64,000 nucleotides of DNA. It comes from Trichoplax sp. H2 (Eukaryota > Placozoa > Uniplacotomia > Trichoplacea). Shown here piece by piece: positions 12,117 through 24,000 of this stretch. The notes under the pieces are model-generated. The model was not told the origin of the DNA, did no database searches, and saw only the letters and a program-made list of their open reading frames with translations. Positions within the stretch are counted from its first letter, which is position 1. Every line of letters starts with the position of its first letter. The translations under genes were made by a program, and so were the position numbers. The stretch lies in assembly GCA_003344405.1 (NCBI GenBank), contig NOWV01000041.1, positions 310,001-374,000 on the forward strand. Reading direction: 5' to 3'.

Positions 12117-14010
12117 AAAAGATGTTATCTCGACGGCATCAAATGATACATATAAGTAATACTGCACTATATTCGTTGCTTATAAAAGTAATCACTTGTT
12201 TCGAATCTCATCAGTTTTATATCGTACTGTGGATCATGTATATTTACAGCGTACATTCTAAACTCATTTCAATCTGATACGATTGATTATCTCATGATTA
12301 ATAATTATAATTATGAATTATGTTAACTGTAAGTTCTTCATGATGTGGTATAAATTGTATCTTATTCTATTCAGATTAAAGTTAATTATCTATTATGTTT
12401 TGATTAGCGATTTGACTGCTTTTGGATTTATACTATTGCTGGCAATGATGCATGTGATATAGCAACACTGTCTGTTGAACCTTCGCTTAACATAAATTAT
12501 TAAATCTGTATCCTCTTAACTATCGTAATGTATATTGCTTTTGATATTTGTTAAAAGAAAAGATATCGTGATTTTCCTGTGTAATCTCTCTTATTTATTA
12601 GACTTGATGATAACTGTATAGGCATTGAGTGCAAATTTGTGTACAAGTTAGTCATCTGCATGTTGTACAGGTTAATAAAAAGATCATCGCTTTGTCAATT
12701 AGTTTCATAAAATTGGTTATTACGTATCGTAATTATTATAAAAAGACATTCTTCAACGTCGAATTTTCTAGTTTCAATATTAATTTATTGTCCCTTACAG
12801 TGATAATTGCTCTATTAGGTGTCGATATTCGATTATAGTACAGTTTTCATATTGGACAAGTTCTACGGTGGAAAATAACACCATGATGCATGCATTCAAC
12901 TGTAGCCTAAACCTGGAAAATTATAGAAATATTGGTCTATATAGTCTGCCCCTGGTTTTCAGTTCATTTATATGTAGATAATATAATTTTTTATCTTAGT
13001 TGTAATCTAATTGAGTTAGAGGTTAATTGCTGTGAAAGGGTCTCTTGCGTATTGTAATTTAAAAATATATATTCTCTATTGAAAGACTCATGTTGTGACC
13101 TCGTGGCGACACGGATAATTCACGATTATCCGGAGAAGTTCGTGCATTTAATTATATGATGATCAATGCAGACAATTGTGCAATGTGATTAGTAATTAGA
13201 ACATTAGGAAATAATAGGGTTAAAAATAATTTATTTGTCTATATAAAAGCAAGCTCAGAGATAACCTAAATTTCGATTAAGTGTTAAATGCGAGTTCATA
13301 GGTAACTTATCAATTAGATGGCCTAAAATTATCTGCAATTATCTTAGATTAAAGATTGCAAGAATTAAATCTACTGTTTAGGTCTTTTTCTATCTATGTT
13401 AGCTAAGACAGATTAAACGCATGTATTTTACATCAATATTAAACATAAAGAAAGATCATGAGAAATGATGGTTTCAATGTAGTTTTAATCGCGGTAAAGA
13501 CTACGAACCAGAGTAAGCCTATAAGATAAGTGGTACTGCCTTAAATGATCTTATAGTATCCATTATTTTGAACGCCTGCATACATTAATTATGAATTTCA
13601 AGTCGAAAGATTTGAAACGAGTTATAGAAGTAGCGCTATGATTGATCGTGTATTTGACAAAACAGTGATCAAATTGCGTAGCAAACTTAAAATTTTTTAA
13701 TAGCAATGTTAATAAACTGTCCTTTTGCGCATATAGTTTGCCACACAATACAGTAGACACATATGAAGCTTGCACATTCAAATAATTACAATGATTCGTT
13801 ATTTCAGTATTGTGAGTATACTTAATTTTAGCCTTGAAAGTAACAATATGTTATGGTTTCTGGTGTCAGTAGGGAGGATTGAGATTAAAAGAAAGGATCA
13901 CCAAGCCGGTACTCTCAATAGATTAATATACGCAAAATTAAAATTTAAATTAGCATAACATTGGTTGTGATCTTTGCGCGATTGTTACCAAAATCATTAA
14001 GACAATTATT
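12117..14010. other. Intergenic, no gene seen
   Basis: This A+T-rich stretch includes the HES 3' flank. Short ORFs at 12629-12838, 13563-13781 and 13770-13958 have no protein-like features or splice support. Confidence 0.4.
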
Positions 14011-14119
14011 TAAGCTAATATCTTTGTAAAGATTATTTTCTCAGTGGCAGCATTATATTGAATTATGTTATTCGCTAAATATTCTGTTACACAGATTCGT
14101 AATGACGACAAAATATTTT

Positions 14120-14334
14120 TCAATGAACTGCTCCTGTAATAGGACCATCCCACTTTTTTAGACGTACGATCATTGCAGTACCGTGAATAGTAATAGTGCA
14201 AGAAAAGGTTAGCTGAAGCTCATCAGCCATTGCCATTTTCTCACCTTTTTCATTCATGATGTCCAACGATAAATGATAATTAAGATTTCGGGTTTCCGTT
14301 TTACACATTACTTTTAAATTTTTAACTTCAGAAC
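14120..14334 (-). CDS. Unrecognised coding-like fragment
   Basis: The minus-strand reading runs through SEVKNLKVMCKTETRNLN, then a well-mixed soluble-looking stretch with EKGEKMAMADELQLTF and VRLKKWDGPITGA, before stopping. The composition looks more like real protein than the neighbouring ORFs, and it could be one exon ending at a weak donor (GTTCAT). I recognise no family and found no partner exons, so it may be a gene relic or chance. Confidence 0.25.
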
Positions 14335-14508
14335 AAGAAATAATTTAGAAAAATCGATAAGTAGATTATTGAGTTTAATCTGATTTAAAATAGCTGAAGT
14401 TCAAATATAGAAAAATTTTATTTGATGGCTTTTTTCTTGTGCTGACTAGTAGAATTTATTAAATCAACTTTATGTATTATCACTGAGTACGATAACGGAA
14501 TCGTTATT

Positions 14509-14783
14509 TAGATGGTATTATTTTAAAGTATCTTTCAATCTAGAAAGAAGTGAACCATTTTAATGACCAGAAATTAAATCAAGACTATAATGTGTTAAAG
14601 ATAAGATAGATAACAATTTAGCGAACAATGCTTAATAGACTTATCTAGATGGTATTACGTTAAAGTATCTTTCAATTTAGAAAGAAAGCGAGCTATTTTG
14701 TGGACCAGAAATTAAGTTAAGGCTATAAAGCATTAAAAAAAGATAAAATATCTATAGATAACAATTTAGCAAACGATGTTTAT
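14509..14783. repeat. Tandem duplication, 137-bp unit, two copies
   Basis: Copies start at 14509 and 14646. Both contain TAGATGGTATTA, TTAAAGTATCTTTCAAT, TAGAAAGAA, GACCAGAAATTAA and GATAACAATTTAGC in the same order, with substitutions and small indels between them. Confidence 0.8.
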
Positions 14784-17700
14784 CTCTTATGCCTTCGCGA
14801 TGATTACATTTAGATGCTTTGTACCTGGAAAATAACGTAACCATACACTCCGTTAATTATTGTAGATAAGAGCACTATATAGTAAAAACGAAAAAATGGG
14901 ACGGTGAGATAATTTTAATTGCTATTGTGGAATAAATAAATCAATCATTGATTTTAAGGGATGAGAATGACAAAATTTGGTGAACAATTTTTACTTGTTT
15001 TCTCATCATTGACTAGAATTATTACAAGTAAAATTTCAAATTGTCAGTTGAACACTTTATTATGACAATGAGAGAAATTCTACTAATTTTATCCTTTTGT
15101 ATACCATAGTTTGGCAAACAGGATGGAGGTATGATCTAAAATGTCGATGCAGCAACTTTTAAAAAGTGATCATTTTATGAAACTGTACAGAAATTGTGAT
15201 ATCGAGTGATTTCGAGTTGCCACTGGTTCTAAATAACTTAGCCTTTTCACATGTAATCTCCTTAGTAAACTGCAAGTTGATACAACGCGGTGATAATATA
15301 ATAAGGTACTAGCACATCGAATACAAGGTATTTTATCAGCTGGATTGAATCAATCTACAGCTCTTAAGCGTTATAAATTGATTTATGTAGGTAGTACGTG
15401 TTTGGTGAAGAAAAATTTGAGAGTGTCTAACTTGATCAGTTCGAGCTCATAACAATATGGTTGAGATCTTTAACTCAGATTAGATCATCTAATAATCAAA
15501 TGGAAATTCTAATTGTAACAATTCAACATCAGAATTAAAATCAGTCGTACAATATTATTTTTGATCTGATTCTCTTATTACAAAGGATCAAAACACTGCA
15601 ATTAAAGATTTCTACCCGGTAAAGTAGTTCCTACTATATTATTTTTTTTAGATACAGAAAATTTGAGATCTATATCCGCTAAAATAAATTTAAAAAATGT
15701 TCTCCAGTAAACAAAATTATAGAAAAAATTTTAGTTTCAGAGTATTTCGACTTGAATAAAGCTATAGCTATTGAAAGTTAATCATGTATAGGCAAGCAAT
15801 TATCATGAAAAATCGGTAAATACTATACAAGTTTGGTAAAACTACAGCAGTACCAAAAGTAGGGACCATAAAACGTGATCCAATTTTTGCAGTCAACTCA
15901 AGGCTTAGCTACTAATTTGATAGATTAATTAAGCTAATTTTGTCATAAATCATATGTTTCTTTATATTTTAGCAGTTGATACTATGTATTCTATCGAAAT
16001 TACTATTCTGTCTTGTTAACTCTGCCATGAAAGGTGGCTACTGCTAGATATACATTAGGCAAAAATCTATCTTCAGATGCGACAATGTATTATAAAATTT
16101 ATATATACTATAGTTACATATGGAATAGTTTGAAAATCGGCTAATATACTTCGATAGCAAAATATGCGAGTAGAGCGAGTGCAATAAATTTACCCTTTCA
16201 ATGAATGTCGATTATCCAATAATTATGTGCCCAGTTAAATCTCAATCTATATTTATTATCGTAATTAGAAATCGTGCATTTCAATTTTTACTAAAGTAGA
16301 ATAGATTAAGTGTTATTTAATTGATAATTGTTAATGTACAGTTGATTATTTAATTAAGTCATTAGCTGTGACCGTACCACCTGTTACAATAACGGTATTA
16401 AAAATATCTTTTTAGGATTAATACTAAAACCTATTGATTTTGCATCTATGCTACCTAGTATTGCTTCATTGATCAGCAGAGTTTTCGTTGTTTAATGCAT
16501 AATTATTTACATCAACATACCGCTTCTGATATTTACCGTTTGGGTTCGCTGTAGCTTCTGTTGTAATAGAGAAATGAATCAGACACTATTATTCAGTTTT
16601 ATCATAGTATTACTGGGAAAATGTTGATAATGCTGATAATAATTGATTTCATAACCTCGTTATACTTGACATCAGGCAAGAAATGAATCGCTGTAATAGT
16701 TTCGAAGAATTTTAGCTAGAAAAGCAAATGCATAAAGGACGATATTTAGAATACTTACTAATTTAGCTATAATAAATATTAAAGGTTGATTTGTCTTAAT
16801 CCGGGTTAAATTACATCTATATCTGTATTTATATTCGCTTGTATACAGTGTTCATGAAGTGATATTTAACGAAAAAAGTAGTATACGGGATTTTAGTTCC
16901 GTATTATTGAAGCCTGAACGTGCATACGAGGATTATCAAATTTGCATAAATGCTCTCTTTAATCAATAGCTATAGCGAATAAATTAATTTGATAGTAAGT
17001 CAATTTTTGATATACACACGTTAGCATATATAGTAAGCCTTTGGAAAATTGACCGAGTTACGCATGTCCGTTAGAGTAAAATAATAGTGATTCGTTTATA
17101 TATATGACATATATGGTAACGAGTACAATACATATTATACGTATATATACATATGTTATATATATGCGTATACACTATCTATGGTGTTTAGATGCAGTTT
17201 ACAGCCATTTTAGCGAGCGCATCATAAAGATATCTTCGATTATTTAGCATTCGAGTTGGAATACGCTCAACTGAGGACATAGATAGTAGGCCAAAGGAAT
17301 TTATTACTATTAACAGGAGGTAAAGATAAACAAATTCTTGATATGTTGACCTATCCTAACATTGTTTTTTTGCTATCTATTGCTAGCTTTGAGACTACGT
17401 ACGGGCTCTACTTATCCAGGAAATAAAAATAGTTTGATTATAAATATATGTTATTGTCTGCTGTCTCTGAAACATAAGATTGCATCGATGTTCCTGTTCA
17501 TATCATAAATGCTCGTTCATTGACCGTATAATTTCCGTAATTTTTTTCAATTTCACCGTTTTATTATTACTAGAAATAGGTAGTTACCGAAACTGATTGT
17601 TGTAGATAAGAAATTATAGACTGCTGTAGCAATTTAAAGAGTATTTTATGATTCTACTCGTGAAGGATATGTTCCGGTCGCAATAACAGATAATGTATAG

Positions 17701-18095
17701 TAAATTTATAGATCATCAATCGTATCCATATGATACTTACATTGCACGAAGTGAGGTTATTTATTGTTCTCGTATATCAGAGAATAGAAAGGTATTGCAA
17801 CTACCTGTAGATACATTAAGTAATTGTCTTAATATCTTCTTTATCTTAAAAGATTGATCAGCATAGTTAATACGAATGACAAATGGCATATTATAATGCT
17901 ACTAAGTGTTCATGATCTTGAAATTGTTGCAGTATCCATCCTTCTAAATAAAGCGTCATGCTAATCATATATATTCTTTGATTTGACTTTAGTTTCTATT
18001 GTCTCTTTTGAAATATCTCTTAAATAGTATTAAAAGTTCTATTTTTACAGGTAAAGATAGAACAAGCTAATTCTTAATTAGGTGTTTGCTGCCGG
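14784..18095. other. Gene-poor A+T-rich stretch
   Basis: There is no ORF of note on either strand for over 3 kb. Around 17080-17170 there is a dense run of alternating TATATA/CATATG words. I see no gene, RNA or clear element. Confidence 0.4.
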
Positions 18096-21000
18096 ATGAG
18101 TACGATGGATAAAGTAGATGATCCTGTAAGCATGATTTTAAGAGCTAAAGATTGACTATATCATTAGTTTTGATCACTTTCCTTAATCTCTGTAAAATAT
18201 ACTTTCATAATCTAATTTATATAGCTATTTTTACGTAGAAAAAAATTACTATTATGGATATCGTATCCCTAATATAAGCTCATATCTGTGCTTGTTCGTT
18301 ACCCTACATATTCATTACATCAACACAATAATTGTAAAATTATATATTATTTGAATTTTCATCATGAAGAGTATTTGCAATTATTTGCGTGAATTTAAAA
18401 AGAAATCCTGTCAAGCCTATAAACCGGACAAAAACCATACAGGTAGAAATAAGTAAGTGTTCATTATGAATTAAAATCTTGTCTTTCAAGACATTCTATA
18501 AGATTATTATCGAATTCATACGACATGGTATAATTTACGTATAATAAACTTCCAGGTGTACTTGCGGATTATATAGAGAAGACCATGAATGTATAGGTCG
18601 ATTTCCGCAACAACCTTCAGACCAATATGTTCATTTACCAACAGATGCTTATGGAAGTATAGAGTTTATTGATCAGGTTCATGGATTTCAAAATGCTAAA
18701 GTGAGTAAGTTAGACGTAATTATGTCTAAATTGAACTATGGGTCATTCATTGATGGTAGTTTGACGTTTATTAATGATTCCACGTTTTATTCATTCCCGA
18801 AATTTGTACTTCTGGATATATTCTTTAATAATATAATATATCTGTGACCGTAGTTAGATATGATATACGAGATATTGAAAGGTATTTACATCATAATTCA
18901 GTTAAGTGGAGTATCCTAATAAAGCAATTAATGATGCCCTTTTCTTTCAACTTATATAATAGCTGCATGGATTTTGTACGCTATATTTTGCACATATTAC
19001 CTTTGAGTATGCTCATGATTTTAATAATTGCATTGAGCGATTTTAAGTTATTATTATCATTTCTTCATAGTACATTCGTTTAGCTAATGATACAAAAATG
19101 GATAAGGTGGCACGTTTGCTTCGTGATGTGTGGAAGTTAATTGATAATAAGCAGCTACCAGATGTTATTTTATCCATTGGTGGCGGAGTTAAAGAATATA
19201 GGCCTAATAAAATTCTCGAAGAGAAGTTCCATGCCACCTTGATCAACGCAGCTGAAAATAATAACGTGTGGCTACTTACATGTGGCGCATTTGTTGGAGT
19301 CAGTAAAAATGTTGGAGAAGCTATGTTCGAATCTTTCTTTGAGCAATGGGCGTGCAATGATCGCATTAAGAAACCGAATAACTTAAAGTGTATTGGTGTT
19401 GCACCTTGGGGTTACATAGCTGACTCAAATAAATTAATTAATGACCCTGAAAATAATCTTAATGTATGTAGGATAGGACTCCAGTTCAATATAATTCAAT
19501 TCATATTCTGACTTATTAGAGACTTATTTTATAATAAAATCGTTCAAAGAAATAATTTTTAGCCAATTTACAAACATTTATCGCTTTTAGCTGTATTTTA
19601 TGTCCATTTGGCTCTCATTACTTACTGTTTTTTTTGTGAAAAAGGAAGTTTAAGTCTTAAAAATTTTCGATTATAAGCCACTATGGCTATTAGTATAGTC
19701 AGATAAAAGAAGTGACTGCATTTCGTAATCTATTAATCAATTTTACGGCTAACACTGAAAGATTAAGTCGCTAATTTTATTTCGTTGTGGGTTGATTTAT
19801 CTATAATTATAATCAGAGGGTTACCGTCTAAAATTTTGCCACCTTTAAATATTTAGCCAAAGAAGTATTCCGTGAATGCGTTGGTTGAACGTGGAAAGCC
19901 AACTTCGCTTGATCCATATCATACTCACTTTCTCTTGGTAGACGATGGTTCCCATGGCCGTTACGGCACAGAAATCGAATTTAGAGCTATGCTGGAAGCT
20001 TATTTAACAAAGAACTTAGGTGAATGTGAGAATAGTTTCATTCTTTGAAACACCTACGAGTATCTCTTTTGGCATGCTTATTATTATCTAAGAAAAGCTC
20101 TTATGATCGTTTGATATCAAGTAAATTAGGTTAATACAGAAGCAGTTGAAATGGGTAATTAAAGTTAAATATCATTATTAATGAGTCATATTATAACTGC
20201 TGTGTACGTAAACTATCATGATAGTGAAGGAAGTTACGAGTATAAACGTCAGATACGTATGTAGTTTATAAACAGATTAGATAGATTAGACCTTATGCCG
20301 TACTATGGGTATTCTAACTTTCTATAACTAGGTCTCTCTAAAATTAGTTTTTATATCAATTGATTATCTTACGAATACTGTAGTCCCAGCTAAATAATCT
20401 AAAGAATGTAGCATTATACATCATTGACTTACTTACTTATTTTAACTTTAGTCGGATGCTTTGCCATTATATACAGATTAGTACACGAGTAACAATTTGT
20501 ACTATATGTTCTTGCTTTATACATTCTTGAATTGGTTATTTTAACTTCTAGCCAGATGCTTTGCCATTGTAGTGTTTTCATTTGTATGCAGTAGCAATGT
20601 ATGTAATTAATTACAGCATTTAGTGCTAAGGTAATGGCATTAATATTTTTGATTGTTAAAGCAGTGTAAATAACAGTATAATATGGGCAATAAATTCATA
20701 ATATTACATTTTATAAGAAGTAATGATGCTTTCATAAATGATATATAGTAGTAGGTGCTGGCTATGACTATAAGAAGTTTAAATTTTCTATCGAACGTTA
20801 TCCATTACAGCAGACCAAGGTGAAAAGGTTCAGATTCCTACTGTCTACGTTGTACTAGAAGGAGGTCCAGACATCTTTACTGCAGTTGCTGAGCGACTTA
20901 AGCGCGAGGTACCAGTTATTGTAATAGAGGGAAGTGGTCGAGCATCCTCTATTATCGCGTATGCCGTTCGTTCATGTGAAGAAAGGTAAAGATTGAATTG

Positions 21001-24000
21001 ATGACCACCACATTAAACTTTGTGTAGATTCACTACACGTGTAGTCACGTTGAGAAGTTATAATTACTAAAAATTGAGTTATTAATAACTATTTAAAGTA
21101 TAAAATGATACTAGTATATACCCCTAATCGCATTGCGTTGAGAAGTTACGATTACTAAAATTTGCGTTGACTAATGACTATTTAATACATAAAATGATGT
21201 TAGTACCTAACTTGAATCGCAAATTAGATATTAAATCATGCCACTGATTAGAGATTTTCTTGATTTTTGACTTTTTATTGTTAATGGGCAAAAGAAATAA
21301 TGAGTACAAACTCACTATGGATCAAGAAAGGCTATTAAGAAAGATGATAGGCAAGATCTTTAGATTTTTAAAGGATGATAACAGACGAATGGAAGAATTG
21401 TTGGGTCAGATAAGAATTATTATAAAGCAAAAAAATTGGGTAATTAATGCTTGTATATTAGCAAATTGAGTATGGGGTATTATTCATTAGGTTAATTAGA
21501 GGTATCTAAATTAATATTTTGCTCGCTAATTGTCCGTGAAAAGCTAATACTCTATATATTGTAGTATCTATTCAGCTTTTCGACTAGAAAATATTAAAGA
21601 CTATAACTAAGAATTAAGCGATTGAAATTTATTTCGGGCTATACCGTATAGATTATGATCTTGATTCGCTAATATTGACACGAAGCTGATAATAAAGCAA
21701 CTCTTTGCCTTTACTGTATAAACAATACCAAATCCGGAATAGGCTGGATTAATAGGCTAGCAAGCCTTCACTTTTTGCCAAGTGACTGATAACTGTATTG
21801 CATTGATAGACTCAACTCGTTAATTTGTCTCAGAAGGAAGACATAGCCACTGCTATCGCCAACTTATGGATTAAAGGTAAGATACCAAGATCAAATTTAG
21901 TTTTCAAGCAGAAGATAGCGGTAAGCAATTTATACTGTAGTTTATTTAGTTTTTGTATAAATGAGCTTTCCGCACAAATACTTTCGATAATTTGATACAG
22001 TATGTGATTAATTAATCAAGGTGATTTATTATTTTTGATAAATAAGCTTTATGTATGACAATTAGGAATATTTTCGATAATTTAATACGATTTACAATTA
22101 ATTAATCAAGATGATTTATTGTTTTGATAAATGAACTTCTGCACAGCTATTACCAATATTTTCGATAATTTAATACGGTATACAAATAATGATGATTTAT
22201 TATTTTTTCGATAGATGAGCAGTCTGTATAACTTTTAGCAACATTTCCGATATTTTGTAATTAATCAGGATAATTTACTATTTATTTCAGTGAAAGAAAA
22301 AGAGTATTCGAATACTACTGAAAATAATAATTCGACTACTGCTGAAAAAAAGGATTCGATTACTGCTAAAAATCTAAAATTTGCCTTAAAATGGGGCTGC
22401 GCAAATTTAGCGAGAGACCAAATAGAGAAAATGAGCTCATATGAACTGTCGGTGAGAATATTGAATCAACGGCTCATATTTTAATAGACAGCCCATCATA
22501 GATAGCATACTCTGCGGAGCTTTTGGCCCAGACCAAATTTAATTTCTTAATATTGAAAAACTATCTGAAATTAGATTTGTGAAAGCCTATCATATTTACT
22601 ACTTTTGCATTCTGTTTGGTTTTTTGAGGCTAGTCTGAAAATTGTTGGACATTGATTGAAGAATCCATCAGTAACAACCGAGTAGAATGTATAGCAGTAT
22701 TGCTAGAGAAGCTTGTTAATATTGATGATTTCTTAACGATAGCGATATTAAAAAATATGTTAAATAAGGTATGGTACTATAAGAAATTTAAATGGATAAT
22801 ATGTTCGTGCTAGGGTGGCATTCCTTGCTAGCTATAGCTGAGGATTATTGTTATCGATTCTATTTTTAGTAAGTTGAGATATTTTTTGTAGCTATTACTA
22901 CCAAATGGAGCGGCTCATGTAGATTACAAGAAAGCTTTCGAATTTCTGAAAATGATGAAATCGAGTCAAGATAATTATAATACATATTTGTACCCTTGGA
23001 TAATTGCAGAAAAAACAGTACAAGATGGCCATAACAGAATCCATTGTGATACAGGTTAGTACAGATAAATGTTTGAAAGTACTGAAATGATGTTTGAAAA
23101 ATGAATTAGATTTCTCCTATCAATGTTTACGATTTCATTTCAGCAAGTCAATTAAAAAATAGTCTAAAGATCTATTATTAGTCCTCCTATTGATGAGCCT
23201 TAATTAATTAGGCCACCAAGAATAAGAAATAGCTTATAAATGTTTAGAGTAATATTGCCTTTTGCTCTTTAATCTTTATTCATTCCGACATGACTATTGA
23301 TTATAGGTCAAATAAGAGCCTATAAATTATTCATATGTAAAGCAACAATGTTTTTAAAAGAATATAAGATTACATAAAATTGTGATTGAGAAATTTTTCA
23401 ATCTGAGTAATTTTGTTAATATGCTTGGCAATCTTAATCAATATTGAAAGTAATTTTATCGCGCCACCTTTGCATATCGACTATGATAATGGATACTCTT
23501 TACTTGTAATAGCAGATGTTTTCCATCACCTATTTGTTCTGTGTGTTTTGAGCCAACGCTTTGAAATGGCTATGAAGATATGGGAGCGTTCATCGCATCA
23601 AATAGCCACCGCTTTGGTTGGGAAAAAATTAGTTGATAGTATTATTGCGCAGATTAATTTTAAAAGGGACACATCGGAATTGCAGGAAATGTCAGGGTAG
23701 GTTGATTAAAATTGAAATAAAATGAAATTCAGATCCATCGTGATGATTAAGCTTAGTGGTGTAATTCTATCGAGTGACTTAATATATAATTTTGTGCATC
23801 TTTAATTATAATACTACAGAAAATTTCAAGATAAAGCTGTTGAATTACTAGAAACTTGTTATCAAAACAGACTTTCATTAACGTCTATACTTATAACTAC
23901 TCCAATTCCGGCTTGGGGCGGCAATAACTGTCTAAGATTAGCAGCTTCTAGTGAAGCAACTACCTTTATTGCTCACGTCTGTTGTCAGCATTGGCTAGAG

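Noticed and set aside
17080-17180. TATATA/CATATG-rich stretch
   Set aside because: Ordinary A+T-rich alternation without a defined unit.
19043-19366. 107-codon minus-strand ORF
   Set aside because: It is the antisense shadow of TRPM exon 4, whose plus-strand translation has the conserved family motifs.
21877-21920. Extension of TRPM exon 8 to the donor at 21921
   Set aside because: It is open but ends in phase 0, while exon 9 needs phase 1; the donor at 21877 fits.
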